A DNA stretch of 64,000 nt from Isoetes taiwanensis (GCA_021234155.1 JAJEKV010000260.1:1-64000); one strand, 5' to 3'. Counted from the stretch's first letter, positions 9,900 through 22,869 are shown. A program made the numbers and translations. Notes: generated by a model from the sequence alone, not told the origin.

Positions 9900-11290
9900 T
9901 CTTCCAAGAGGCCAGAGAACCAAGAATCTTGAGCTGAACATGGGCAAGAAGAAAAGGTGACCCTCATTACAAAATGAAGCATAACTTGAAGGGGAAGTTG
10001 AAGCGAGCTAGGGAGGCTGCAAGGTGCAATGTTAAATTTCAAATTGACAATGAAATTTTTAAAGAAGAGACAGGGAGCTTTGGATTGGGCAGGAAGTGGA
10101 AATAAAAAAGATGCAGGAGTCTGAAAGACTAGATCAGGTGATGGCCACCATAAAGCAGCAGATATCAAAGAATTTTGGACAAACAACGGATGAGCTCACA
10201 TAGAAAAGAGATTAAGATACGATGAAGTTGGATGAACGGAGCACGAACCTTGATCTTGAAGAAGAACGAATAGTCATTAAAGAAGAAAACGACATGTATT
10301 TCTGATCCTAAAGCCTCCACCAAAGTTTTGGATGCAGAAAAAGAATGCAGCATGTAAATGGCTCCAAACTATATTGTGTATGAGTCCTCATATTGTGTGA
10401 TAATTTGGGGCCAAATGATGATGGCTCGTTAATGAACTCTTGCCAACCGAGAAAGGTAAATTGGATGCCTTTATTAAGTTTTACTACATTTTATTCAAAG
10501 TATGTTCTCAACCCCCTCTTTCTTTGATTTCTTCTTTGCCTACAATGTGGTGGTTTGTTTGCTTAGAGATGGAAGTGTTAAACTTCCTGAAATACTAATA
10601 ACGGTGTCCAGTGTTGTCGAGATTTAGCAACAATAAGTCATGTTGGGGATGTACAAGTTCGATGTTAGATGGGTATAAGCACGATTCTATTGTAGGCAAC
10701 CATGAAGTTGAGAACATATGTACATGGAATTTTAAAAGGAAGTTGCACGTTTCAATTTCATATAGAAGTAATCATATTATTAAGCACCAATTCATTAATT
10801 TGAGAAAAAGTGCATTTTCATTTTGATCGAAATAGCTTGCAGGCTGTGTTTAAAAGGGTAGTTTGTAAACAGTCGTCGTTCCTCTGAAGTAAAAAAGCCT
10901 CCATAAAGGTTGATTTTAGAAAAAAAAATCCCCGCTTGCGATGAACGTTGTCGGCTCTAATCTACGTGCATTTTTAGCTTCCAGTACTAGCTGTGTCTTA
11001 AAGCACGCGACAACAAGTCGACATAATCTCCATCACGATCTTTTTTACTGTGTATACATGATAGGACGAGCAAGTCACACAAAGAAAAATAATAAAAAAA
11101 AAGAATGCAGTGGGACCTTGAATACAAGGCTGGAGAATATTTAATATTATAAATGTTGCATTTCGTTGGATTATCATCCAATAGCATCCAATCGCAATGG
11201 CGATTAGTCTGAGCTAGAACCATTTTTTATGAATGATTGTTCTTGTGCACATCATGGAGTTGTCCTAGCAAATATAGAATTCCCATCTGC
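9900..11290. other. Interval with weak coding-like sequence only
   Basis: Positions 10080-10310 on the + strand give a Lys/Glu-rich, coiled-coil-like frame with stops (for example MQESERLDQVMATIKQQ). I cannot assign it. The rest is AT-rich with no recognisable repeat. Confidence 0.35.
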
Positions 11291-11297
11291 ATCATTA

Positions 11298-13192
11298 ATC
11301 ACTTCCGCCATTGTCTTCTATTTGTTGCTGACTAAATTCCAATCGATCTTCCCTATCCAATTCAGTGTAGCCGGTCTTCTCAGGGATCTCCAGGTCATTC
11401 TCATCAGCATAATCTACAAGGCGTTCTTGATCTTTTCATAATACCTCACTGAAGTCACCCCAGATCCTGGTCATTGTCTAGAGAACTAAGAATTTGCATG
11501 TATAGATTGTGATGCATTCTATCGCAGATCTTGCTGAATTCTTGAGAGTTCTTCATCAGGCTCAGATGCGTCACCCATCTGCTCATCTTCATCAAGTGTC
11601 ATAGAGTCACAGTCAAGACATCCGGCTTTCGAAACACAGGTGATGTGGTGGCCACATCCCTCTCCAGATTAGCAATACCTTTTCTTACTCTGCGCAATGT
11701 GGCCTCATAGGTTTGACCTCTCTTTAGCCTGTCCAACATCTCGGCATAGTTTTCACCTTGAAAATTATTTATGACATCATCCAAATTATCGGGTATCATT
11801 GTGCTCTTCGTGCTGTTGTGCATGTCTGTGACTGTTCCAGAGGGTTTTTCCTTATTGAAATTTGATTTTTCTTGCTCCATTTCCTCTCCCCTCCTCTGCA
11901 CATCTTCATCTTCCTTCTTGCTTTCGGTTTCTGGAGCACCGCTAGCTAGCTTTTCTAGGTACGTGAAGAAGCTTTCAAGAAAGTGTATTATTCTGTCATG
12001 CGCTTCTTCTCATGGATCAAAGCAACCTTAGAAAATATGCCAGCTGAGAAGAAGTCGAGAAAGCATCTTGGGGAAGAAGCTTCTCCACAATGTAATAGGC
12101 ATAAGATATTTTCATTTGTGGCGGGAAGATCAAATCGCCATCCATTCTGATCCAACGATATTTCATCCTGTTTGTGAACATCGCCTTCCTGTGTTTCTTA
12201 ATTTTCTTATCTTCCTCCTCATCACTGGTATGTTCCCAAGCAGGCATCTCAGTCTTCTTTCCCAGATGATCAGGCAGGAAGAACTGCAGACCCAATCTTG
12301 CCTGATTAGGTAAGAGTTTAGCCTCATTTATATTGATGAGGATATCGGTGGCAAAGTACTGGTGTTGCTTTACGTGCTTTTGGTTCTCAAACCTAGGCTT
12401 CTCGTAAGTACCAATGTAAGCGTATCGCTTCCCCCTCCCCCCCCCCTTCAATCTGTGACAAAATGTGGAAGGGATCTGACTGAACGAAGCGAGAAGCATG
12501 AAGATATGGAACACTTTGGTTGTCGTCATTCCAGATCCTTCCATAGAACTCAAAGAACTGAGCTACTTTCCAATCTGATTTAAATCTTCATGATGTCGAA
12601 CCGGATCAGGTGAGCATGCTCAAGTACAATGGCGTAGGAATACCATCTTTTGTGCATATCATTGCCATGTTTCTCTTATGACAGCCGCTTTTATCTTGGT
12701 TTGGGCATATGATCTCGACACAGGCTAACATGGCTGCAGAAAGAGTACCCAGGACATGGTCTTTATTGATATTTGCTTTAATGTAAGGACTATCCATGTC
12801 GCAATTGGAAGCCAGACGCTTCTCTATAAACTCTGGATATGCTAAATAGCTGAGATACTTCACTTCTATATTGGAGTTCACATGATGCATGATCTCTCCA
12901 TCAGAGTTAGCTTCCTCAAGTCCGATGCACATTTGCTTGTACTTTAAAATGGCCCCGTGTAGTCCGAGGTGGTCGAGAAAGCGGTTTATACGCAAGTATC
13001 ATGTATTAGATAATTCATTTCAGCATTCGATGTTGTCGACTTGTCAAGGACATTGTCTTGATCATCACCCAATCTCCTCTTCACCCACTTGTTCAGCACA
13101 GCCATAACTTAGACCATGTCGCTTCCAACATAAAGATTTCGTCTTTCAGTTCCCTGACTTTGAAAGTGGTTGTTGCGACTTCAACAAATTTC
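11298..13192 (-). pseudogene. Unrecognised decayed protein-coding gene
   Basis: Minus-strand frames connect over about 1.9 kb. They start after an acceptor-like CTTTTATAG (13198-13190) with FVEVATTTFKVRELKDEIFM, then a 129-residue stretch (12995-12606) containing LSYLAYPEFIEKRLASNCDM and a Cys/His patch CVEIICPNQDKSGCHKRNM. Next is a 178-residue stretch (12553-12017) with FATDILININEAKLLPNQAR and a segment rich in Lys/Arg and Glu, then 11901-11599, and an acidic C-terminus ending in a stop near 11300. Frame changes at about 13010, 12600, 12010 and 11610 mark decay. I do not recognise the family; no transposase or kinase motif is visible. Confidence 0.5.
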
Positions 13193-13199
13193 TATAAAA

Positions 13200-13640
13200 G
13201 AAAAACAGTTTAGGAAGATCGCCTGTGCGATCCTGACAAGTGAAACAAAGCAAAATAAAATAATTAAAAGCTCATTGGAATCGTGATGGCGATCCTTACG
13301 AGTAAAGCAAAACACAATATATATTGTTCCATGGAGCAAAAATAAGACTCTCAACATATTGGCCAGTTATCAAATTTGCCATCTGCCTATCTCAAATCTG
13401 AGGTGGTATATTCTCGTACGAATGAACAACTACGCTATGCTTTTTCATGGGTAAATGTGTTAACAAGTAATGCTATGAACCCCTGTCAACAGTAGTATTG
13501 ATCTGTTTTTGTAGTACAATGTTTTTACAAACTCCAAGGTACTATTTTGTTATCCCAGATCATACTTTAGAAACATGCATCCAGATATTGTTTCTGGCGA
13601 TTGTGATCCTCAATGTTATGTACTTATATGCACCTATGTT
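13200..13640. other. Non-coding interval
   Basis: AT-rich, no coding or repeat signal recognised. Confidence 0.5.
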
Positions 13641-14450
13641 GCTTACATTTTATCTAGAAAACCAGGCTTTAAGGCATTGTGGACTATGACCACTGTGTAA
13701 ACGAGGTTTGGAAGACATGAGTCTCCCATGCTTATCACTTTTTGGCAATAGAGGATGTGATGGCCAGAGCAGCTCTTTGAAGAGGTACAAATCCGATCTC
13801 TTGCGGAAGAATGGGCTCGTGGACTTGACTCCAAGTGCTCGAGTCAAAAAGGTTTTTTTCATTTCAAATCATCCCAGCTTGTAAGTGATATCACTGGCCC
13901 ACACACTTCCAACCATTAGAAACATCAACTCTCCCAACACTCTGAACAAGTGAGATTTGTATGACCAGTTGTAAAGCTTTGCTCGGTGATAGTTGTTCTG
14001 CATTATATAGAATTCCTTCCAACCTGCCGTCACATATTTCCTAGTACATCAATATGTTGTTGTAGTGAACTCCATTCCCAGTTGTATCACTACATCTTGA
14101 CCTCGGTAAGTGAAACGCGGTTGTCTTTGTTGCCTTGAAGATGACACTAAGAGCACAAGAGCACCTTGGTTTTGGCTAAGTTGATGCGCATTTCAGTTGT
14201 CAGCAGAAAGTACTCAAGACGTGGAGATGTTGTTGCATACTTGCTGAAGTGTATGCTAGGATGTCCACGGCATTTACATATATGAGTTGTGGGATGATAT
14301 GGTGAGGAAACCTAGCACATATCCCCTCCCCAACCACATCCATCTTTGTGAGCCAATCCTTCAGCTTATCAATGTACAATCCAAACAATGTAGGAGACAG
14401 TGGATAGCCTTATTGGACTCCAATGCTACTATTGACAATCCTGTCTGAGG
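13640..14450 (-). pseudogene. LINE reverse transcriptase remnant
   Basis: On the minus strand 14400-14200 reads PTLFGLYIDKLKDWLTK, then PQLIYVNAVDILAYTSAS where YADDI should stand (the first Asp is replaced by Asn and the box is shifted), then MQQHLHVLSTFC and MRINLAKTKVLLCS. The following 500 bp carry the post-RT region with many stops. The catalytic box is lost, so this is inactive. Confidence 0.68.
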
Positions 14451-14479
14451 CTCAGGGGATTCACCTATATACGATATGG

Positions 14480-15593
14480 ATATGCCATTTGCATTACTAG
14501 AATAGCAAGAAACCGCTTAGTATACTATTCAACCCCAAAGAACAGGCAAATCCCAATGCATTTAACTAGCAAACGTGTGAGAACTTACCTCCTTGTTAAA
14601 AGGGAGCCATTCATCATAGGAAAACGCTCAATCTATATGGTTTGTAATGCTCAAAATTAAGCATAAAAGAAAGGTTCCATGTCAAATGTCAGCACAAGAC
14701 CATGCCAAATATCCAAATATCCATAAAAAATGGCAATCCCGGAAATCCTAACACCCATTTGAGACATAGCAATACTATGAAAAATCCCTAGGCTAAAAAT
14801 GGGTGAGCAACCCTATGAGATGGCTATCCATTCAAAGCAAAACATATAAGATGTTTGAAATACATGCACAAACCATGATCATGAATAGATGACAAAGAAA
14901 AATTCAAACTAGAGATGATAAACTTGGACAATAAAGTGAAAAAGAGGCTAATAAAATGAGTCTATGAACATCGCAAGAAATAGATCCAAAGTAAATGCAA
15001 AACAAGGGGCACACATGCTCATGAATGAATCTAAAAAGAGTTAATCTGCCTCAAAAGACCAGAAAGATAAGAAAGAGGAGAACGACAACCAAAAGTGCAA
15101 AGTGCAATTAATAAACCATCAATAACCATCAAAACTCAGATGAAGCACACAAAGAAAAGACTGTGGAGAGGTATATAAAAAGCAAACATGGCGGAAGCTT
15201 ACAGATGCTTATTATTCTTATCATCTATAAAAGCAAAGAAAGCAGAGAGTTGTCTAATGTAGGTTTTACATGGTGGAAATTTTGCAATAAAAAAGACTAG
15301 ATATGAAAAGACGCGCACTTGATAGTTTCAAAGTTCTTATATTGAGCTCTTGAGGTTAAAGTTTGCTTGCCCTCCTTTTTATTTTGTTTTTTCATAAGAT
15401 TTCTTATACAAGGATTCTTACATAATAGTTTGAACTTGGATAATCTGTCATGTGTCCTGTTTGAGGTAATAGTTTTGATATTCCTTTGATGTAGTAGTAA
15501 TTTATAATAAACATTCAACTAAATTTTCCTCCTCCTCTAGAGGGCTGGAATGCAAACATTCTTCCTCCTTTCTTTTGCAGCATTTGATGTTTT

Positions 15594-15626
<33 letters not shown>

Positions 15627-16670
15627 AATTATGACATCTTTTTGGCTCAGCTGACAATATTCGAAAAGCACCTGGATCCTGTGGGTTGCAACAGGACCTG
15701 GGATTGGAAGTTATGACTAGAATATGGCAAACATGTGATTAATTGGTAGGATGCACCAATGGACATAGGAACTTGAATCTCTCCAAAAGTACAGGAGAAT
15801 TGGCATACCAAATTGATAAATGCTCAAATGATGACACTAGGAAGGCATACACGTCCTTAATGATGCAATAGGACTTATTCTGCCAGGATATATCCAGAAT
15901 ACAAAAAACACATGGATACATGAAATGTAGCTGTAATGGTCTGGAACATCTATACAAGGTGCAATGCTTTAATTATACATTCAATTTCGATGGTCATGTG
16001 GGACCAACAAAAAGATGTATAATGGATAAAAATATGTGACTTGCGAAACATTGTCATTAAGGTTTTTTGGCACATTAGATATATTATTTCCTTAGGGCAT
16101 ATATTCTAACATATTCGGCTTGGGCAAGACAAATTATAATATGATATTTTATTGAGGTTAGATCAAATATTTGAGCTAACGTTGACATAAAAGATTTTTT
16201 AGGGCTCAGAGAGTACCTGGCAAAAGGAAATCATGGAAACGATGAGCAGATGATACCGCCAGGCAAAGAGATCACGGCCATATGCATATGCAATGGTATG
16301 ATGCTTACCTTGCTAGAACAGTCGGCAATAGGTACATGCATCTTCCATATAAGGCTGCTAAATTTTGTAAGAACTGAAAGCTCAGAATAGCTTCGGTGAA
16401 GTGTTGCTGGCATATTATTATAGCCCTAGCAATGGCTAGAAAGAAAGGAGATCTGAAGCATACTGAAATTGGGGCTGAGGGCAAGTCCGCATGTAGAGGG
16501 GATGATGATTCACTTACAATATCAAGACTGGAAGAAAATACGAGAACACAATGCCTGAACAATCTAATGTCCTTGGGCGAAATTCTAAAGGTTTGATAGG
16601 TTTAGATTTGATGGATTTTCTGAAAGATCTATGTAACTCGAATAGGGATGCTTTAAGTAGTAATAGCTTA
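14480..16670. other. Non-coding interval with a pyrimidine microsatellite
   Basis: No gene recognised. A T/C tract with repeated TTTTC units lies at about 15590-15626. At 16396-16596 a short open + frame (AMARKKGDLKHTEIGAEGKS) ends before the LTR of the next element; it could be an exon but has no recognised family. Confidence 0.5.
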
Positions 16671-16674
16671 AAGC

Positions 16675-18282
16675 TGTGACGTTCCAAGTATTTATACGCA
16701 GATAATGATAAATAAAACCGATACGTCACCCAAAGGTACGCCACCATGGAGTATTTTAACCTAGGGAGTTGGCCTAAAAGGGATTAATTTAGCTATGCTA
16801 AATTAATTATTAAAGGATAATCACCTATAATTAAGGAAATAGTATTTAATTAACTTAATTAAGTTAATTGAATACTTGGGAAGGTGCCACATGGCCAAAT
16901 TCGATTGGCTAGCATGAGAATGCTAACTTGGGCCATCAAGGTGGATCACCATCCCATTTGACCCCAAAATCGAGCCAGGAGGAGGAGCACCCCGCGCCCG
17001 ATTCTTCGGGTTGTTGCCGAACACCCCGATTCTTGAAGTTGTTCTTTGAACACCCGTGTTCTTGAGAGATGGAGGCGCCTCATGATAATGGATCAAGTCG
17101 AAACTCGGGTTAGTAGATAATCTAGTTGATATTTCTAAGGCTAGCGCGTCAGTCAAGTTCTTTGAGTCTTCTCTGGTTGTTCTTGCTTAGGATTAACCCT
17201 TCTTTGGTAATTAGGATTACATTTCAATTATGGATTATGTTATTATGAATGGATGGATGATTCTATGAAAGTATCTCGATTAGACTTCTGTAAAGCAGGG
17301 ATTAGAGGGGGGTAGAGACCTCTGTGCCATATGCTTTAGTATGCTTCTGGTAGCTCCTTTAATTCCAAATTAATGCGGCCTGTGTACAAGAGACCACCGA
17401 GTCGTGGATGCTATGGAATGGCTTAGCACCGGATAAGGGACGCAGATGATGAAGTGGAGGTGGGGTCTTGCACGAACATACAAGGCTCACGGGACTACAA
17501 GGCTATGGGCTAGGCGATAGCCTGGTCACGTGAGAGGGCGGGTATGGGTCGACACTCCTGGGTGCAGAGAGGTGTGACCCGTATGGGGCACCACGTACTT
17601 TGAGTAGATTTAGGGGGTAAGTCGTGGTATGGATGCGGGTCGCGTTGATGCGCATTTATTCTCTAGCTCACCCATGGAACCGCTGCGGATCACGGAAGGG
17701 GACGCTTCCCAGAGCCTGCCTCATCGGACGAGGCTTCATGAAACCCGTAGTAGGCTCGAAGGGTGATACCTTGAGTCTGCGTCTCCGGAAGGCTATAGGG
17801 ATGCCATAGCATGATTCGACTCATCTGCAAAGTGTGCACAGGAGGGGCGGATGGAGTGGACAACCCTAGCCGATGTTCTATGCCCCAACGCCATGCCTAG
17901 ATTTGGTCCGCTGATCTCTTGAGACCTAGCCGCCGGGTTGATCCTCACCGAGTCCGCAGGGGTAGAACCATGGGTTTGGGTGTTTTCTCTAGTATTAAAT
18001 GCATCTTCTCTGTTATTATCAGTTGGAGGGATGTGCCACCCTTCGTGGTGGTATTTATGATATGATTATGCTGTATGCTAACCTTGTATTCACGCTTCCG
18101 CGACATAGGAGCCCATTGAAGGCGTGGGCCGAATGACTCCCCTATGTCCTTCACGCGAGCATCTTCCCATAGATGGCCCGAGTTAGACGGGGGGGCCTGC
18201 TCATGGCGAGATGGTTGCCACGGGAGGGGAAAGTCCCCGTATGTATATGCCCGAGCGTCGTATATGTTTGGGGAGCGTCACA
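16675..18282 (+). repeat. 5' LTR of the histone-bearing gypsy element
   Basis: 1608 bp, perfect 7-bp terminal inverted motif TGTGACG/CGTCACA. Followed by one base and the tRNA-Met primer site. A TATTTATAC motif near its start could be a TATA element. Confidence 0.9.
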
Positions 18283-18935
18283 GTGGTATCAGAGCCGTGA
18301 TTTCGGTTGCTCGAAATCATAGCACTGACCAAACTCTAACTCGTTAGTTCGGTAGTTAGGTGGAAGTTTAGGCTAGTGTGATTGTTTAGCTCATTGATGT
18401 TTGGTTTTGTGCTAGGTTGATGTAATAGATTGTAAATTTTCTAAGAAGTTTAGAGCGACTGGAGGACCCGAGTTTGGAAGGGCCATAACTTTTTGTGGGT
18501 AGCTCAGATGAAGGCGAAAGTGGTTCCAATGGATCGGGCATACCCCAAATACCCTAGGAGGGTCATCAGCAGGCGGAAAAGGGTCAAGGAGGGGCCCCGA
18601 AAGTCAACTCGGGCGCCGCTTGCTTTTCATCGACTTAGAACCATGGTGGGAACGCGTATAATGCCGTCGGCGCCCGACCATATAATCGCGCGTATTTCCG
18701 CCGTATAAATAATTTAAAAAAAAAAAAATTTACAAGAAAAATTTTTAAAAAAATTTAAAAGTTAGGCGGCCGTTATTTTTACTCCTCCCCTGTTTTACAC
18801 GCCTCCGCCCGCTAGCTCCGGCGCCCGCCATAGCGACCATACTGGAGTGTCGTATTTCTCTTTCTCCTTTGTACCGCAGGTCTATCTGGACCTAGCGCCT
18901 CACTTCCTGCCGCCCTAGACCCCAGCGCCATAGTT

Positions 18936-20194
18936 ATGGCCACCACCAAGAGTACCGTGGACCCCGCTACCCTCACCATAGCCCAGATTTATGCCTTAAT
19001 CGCACAGCATATGGCTACTGACAGTGCCTTGATTGATATACTACGATGAGATGGTACTCGATTTCTCGACGACGCTAGGATACCCTATCCAATATATCAT
19101 TACTCGGAGCAGTTCTTGATTAAGTTGAATCTCCGACAGCTTCCTTATACCATGGCCGAGCAACCTGACTTGGTCATGATGTTGATTAAATTTTACCCTC
19201 TTGAATGTGAGGAACACTCTGAGGAGGAGGCCATAATAACAGAGGCCGACCGTATCCGGAACTTGGCCAGGGAGGATGACCGCAGGGAGGTGGAACGAGC
19301 CGATACGGCGGTTCGAGGTCGAGAGTATAGGTATTTAGGAGATGGAGTCGCCGTCATTGATGGCAGGGCAATCGAGCTTCCCCCATTTGAGTGGCATGAA
19401 GCTTTCCGAGCTTCATGTGGGGAGAGATTCCCGACATCGGCCCGATTATTTGACGACGGTCCGCATTGATATGAGCGGCACCCAACCGATACCATCTTTG
19501 AACTCCTTCGGCCGCATTGTAGAACGACGGCACTGAGAGGTTGAAGCCGACCTCCGAGAGAGCTCGAGAGTTCGGAGGAGCAGGAAAGACTCCAACGGGA
19601 GCGAGAGGAAAAGGCCCGACAGGAACAGCAGGACCAGCAGGGTAATGGAGGACCAGAGACAAGCTAGGGTTAAATCCAAAGGACAGCCGCCCATTAAACA
19701 CCGGAGAAAAGCCGTGAGCCCATAAGTCCGGCAGCCAAGTACAAAGGAGAAGTTGAAGGTTGCCTGAGCTATTGGGAAGAACACGAAGTTCCAGCCGGGA
19801 GGCGTGAGCTGGTGGATGCTTTCGGCCCCATCCCGTCGTTGGGGGCAAGACGATACCACTCAAGAAGAGGGCCGATTCCCAAGACTGCTCCACCGAAGAA
19901 GCCCCACCGGTATAGACCCGGCACCGTGGCCTTACGGGAGATCCGTAAGTTCCAGAAGGCCACGCAACTTCTGATACGGAAGCTGCCTTTTCAAAGGTTG
20001 GTTTGGGAGATAACCCAAGAATTCAAAACCGACCTCGCCTGGACTTTTGCCATTCTAGCACTTCAAGAGGTGCGCGAGGCCTACTTGGTGGCACTTTTGG
20101 TGATGCAAATCTTTGCGCTATCCACGCAAAGAGAGTCACTATAATGCCAAAGGATTTGGCCCTGGCCCGCAGGATTCGGGGAGAGCGTCCTTAG
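18936..20194 (+). pseudogene. Accessory ORF A: unknown N-terminal region fused to a histone H3 fold
   Basis: One frame from the ATG at 18936 can be followed about 420 codons with a few stops (first TGA near 19047, others between 19467 and 19690). The N-terminal part (MATTKSTVDPATLTIAQIY to about 19470) is unrecognised; a Glu/Arg/Gln-rich coiled stretch follows. From 19899 the sequence is unmistakably histone H3: [19 protein letters not shown], then [31 protein letters not shown], and after a one-base frameshift near 20090, [16 protein letters not shown] and [10 protein letters not shown] with a stop. Canonical residues of alphaN, alpha1, alpha2 and alpha3 are in place. Loop 1 reads AWTFAI instead of RFQSSAV and is one residue shorter; a Trp here is also seen in CENP-A proteins. 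The N-terminal H3 tail with its K4/K9 motifs is replaced by other basic sequence ([19 protein letters not shown]). Confidence 0.85.
19899..20194 (+). other. Histone H3 domain inside the gypsy leader
   Basis: Core histone fold with [39 protein letters not shown] and ARRIRGER visible directly in translation, with a single one-base indel between alpha2 and loop 2. Differences from canonical plant H3 include RLVW for RLVR, QEF for QDF and the altered loop 1. No intron interrupts it, so it could derive from an intronless H3 gene or an mRNA. Confidence 0.92.
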
Positions 20195-20384
20195 TGGGTT
20201 TTGAAAATGTCTGCGTTGTAACTATTTTTGTTATACTAAATAGAAATCTACATTTTGTCCTTGTGTTATGTACGAAAATCTTGACGTCAAAGATAAATAG
20301 GGGGGGTTTAAAAAAAGAATCTCTAGGGTTTCATTTTCATTTATCCATATCGTTTATCTTCTTCCCTCCTCTCTTCCAGCGCCC
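20195..20384 (+). promoter_or_regulatory. Possible internal promoter/leader between accessory ORFs A and B
   Basis: After ORF A comes AT-rich 3'UTR-like sequence, then GATAAATAGGG (20301-20311) that could serve as a TATA element, then CTAGGGTTTC (20324-20333), a telo-box-like motif common in plant leaders, and a pyrimidine-rich stretch up to the ATG at 20385. This is only a compositional argument. Confidence 0.3.
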
Positions 20385-21770
20385 ATGGCCGCCATCAATC
20401 TACTTGCATGGTACCAGGATGGGGAGCATTGGGATCCACATGTGCCCTTTGACCTTTTACAGCCCTTTCTACGCCAGCGCTTCGACCTCATCTCTAATAT
20501 GTAGCGGCACCCAGATTATGCCGGATTCCTATAGCTTTTTATGGAGGAGATGCTCCCTCTGTGTATTCCTTTTGGGGAACCTCCCCAGTTGTACCTAGAA
20601 CGGGATGTAGTCCGAGAAATGCTTGGGGGTGACACCCACGCATATGACGTGCTCAAGGGCAAACTTAGATGGGGTAAACAGCCGCCAGTTGTTCATCACC
20701 AGGGGCGGCAATATCTAGAAGTTGCCTTTGCCCTAGTCATCCTCATGGATCAATATGTTGAGGATGAGGCATTACCGGCAGAGAAAGGCAAACTTCCCGA
20801 GTCTTCTGATGAGGAAGAGGATGAGCACATAGGCATAGGTGACTTTGTCCGTTGGAAGCTGTTGGAAGAGGAGATGCCACCACGTCGGGAACAAGCTGCA
20901 CGCTTGTCCGGGCTAGACGCCCTTCCAGTTGTGTATCACCAAGGGCAAGAGTATCTTCTCTTGGATGATATCATCCGGACTTATCACATGGTGGCGGGTT
21001 TAAGCGCCCGACGAAAAGGACCATGTACTCTATGAGTTAGCAGAGTACTGTATGGATGATTTCATTGACTTTACTCCTATTGACCTTTCCCAGGAAGTAC
21101 AGCAGCTACTCCAATTTTATCAAAAGACCATAGAGCTGGCCGAAACTTTGTTACGGCTTCGGGAACTGGTGTTACAGGATCCGCCATCTCAGCCTTCACC
21201 GGATGCCTTTACAGCTATGGGGCCTCATGTCCCAAATATTAATATGGTCGAAGTTCCCTCGGGTTCGGATGAGGAGGGAGAGGATCTTTACCATAACCCT
21301 GCCCATTTGAGGGAAGAATAGGAGGGAACTCAAGGAAGAAGAAGTCCCTATGGACCTAGATAAGAAGGTCGCCACGTCAGAGACCCCGCAGGGGAAGGCG
21401 TTAGGGAATCACCTCACCCGCTTCTTCCTATCAGCTTTTCGGCAGGGGCAGGTCCTTAGGACCAGAGGCCGAGGCTTCATGGTGGAACCTCCGTGCTCTT
21501 TCCACATTGGCGGGGCATAAGAAGCTTCCCTATCGCACGCGTACTTACGTACTCGTTCGACGGGATCTTGCCCTCACTGCATTGGGGCAGGATATTGCAC
21601 CATGGATGAGTATGAAGCTCCTTACGGCGGCCCCATTGGCTGCCGCCTATCCGCCGGAGGTTGCCTCCATTGCAGCTGCCACAGTAGACCCAGGGGTGAC
21701 TTTGTTACGTCATCGACCGCCGCCACCACCTCCTACGCCTATGGATCAGGATGCGGGGCCTAGCTCCTAG
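20385..21770 (+). pseudogene. Accessory ORF B of the gypsy element, unknown function
   Basis: The frame opens MAAINLLAWYQDGEHWDPH at 20385, has two TAG stops (near 20500 and 20530) and then runs to 21035. It continues in a related frame (21052-21321) and, after frameshifts, to PPPPPPTPMDQDAGPSS and a stop at 21770. Two internal copies of the motif PVV-x-HQG-x2-YL (about 20687 and 20928) show a duplicated module, and an acidic patch SSDEEEDEH lies between them. It has no recognised retrotransposon domain. Its position, after the histone unit and before gag, makes it part of the accessory block. Confidence 0.6.
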
Positions 21771-22003
21771 ACCTTCCTAGTATATATTGTAGGAGTAAAG
21801 CCTTTGGGGAACTCAAGCATGTGTAATTTTTGGATTGGCATGTCCTCTAAGGAGCCATCACAAAATATATATACTATTTTTTTTATATATATTTCATTGT
21901 ACCATTGAATTGTCTTTCTCCTACAAATGCTTATCTCTCTTCCTTAGAGTTAGAGTATAAGAAGTTGTTCCACATTGTATATTCATTCTTGTCGTCTTGC
22001 AGA

Positions 22004-22463
22004 CGATGATCTCGCAGAGATCGAGGAAAGAATCACCAATGAGATACGAAGGGACGATCCAGGACCTCCCGACCAAGACTACGGTCAACGCTATGGGGAG
22101 TATCCAGATCGGGAGGATGACTACGAAGAAGGACAACTCGTGGTGGAAGGAGAGCCCTATGATTCAGCTAAAGGATTGGAAGTAGTCAACATTCTCCGAG
22201 AACGTGCCTTTGAACATTTACAACAAACTCTTCGACGAACTTGGGATTACTGGGAAATGACGAGGCATGAAGCTTATGCCGATGCTAATGACCATTTATG
22301 GCAGATTTTTTTTACACTACGAGATCTCTTTAATCTACTCATCATCAGTCCTACCTTCGACTACCAGCACGTTATTATCCAGGCATGGGCTCGCTACAAG
22401 GTAGTCAAGGCCGTACGAGAGAGCGTCCGCTACTCTATCTTGTACCCTTTTGCGCAGCCCTAG
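22004..22463 (+). CDS. Accessory ORF C of the gypsy element, unknown function
   Basis: An open frame of about 150 codons preceded by a good 3' splice-like signal (TTGTCGTCTTGCAG ending at 22003). The N-terminal half is strongly acidic (DDDLAEIEERI, DREDDYEEGQL). The C-terminal half is helical and aromatic (LQQTLRRTWDYWEMTRHEAY, AWARYKVVKAVRESVRY). The stop is at 22461-22463, and AATAAAGAT, a possible polyadenylation signal, follows at about 22634. If the splice signal is real, the first exon lies upstream and this unit is a terminal exon. No family recognised. Confidence 0.5.
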
Positions 22464-22869
22464 ACCTAATCTCTTCAGTTTTTTTTTTTCTATGACTAAG
22501 TATGTGTTGACTAAAAGTTGTTTAAATGTACAGCCTTACGGCTAAAAATGTGTATAATCACTACTTTTGTGCTGTATGACCCTAAGTTTTTGTTAAAGAT
22601 CTATCTCCAATGTAACTGCTATGTTGACTTGATAATAAAGATCTTTTCTTTCATTCTCTTGTAACGTCTTTATTGTTATGTCCTATCACTACTTAAACTG
22701 ATCTTCTTTGTGACACGTGGTATCACAATAGTTCTCCTTATACCTTTTTATGGTCAATATAGGCGGTTGCACGTGCGCCTGCGGTGCGAACACCCTCGGT
22801 GCTAGCGGATTAACGCCGAGCGGGGAACTCCCGTTGATCAAGTTTTTCGCAGTTAGTAGAGCTACAAGC

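Noticed and set aside
19193-19963. Long minus-strand open frames opposite the histone-bearing ORF
   Set aside because: They are antisense shadows of a GC-rich coding frame; the sense strand shows the histone motifs.
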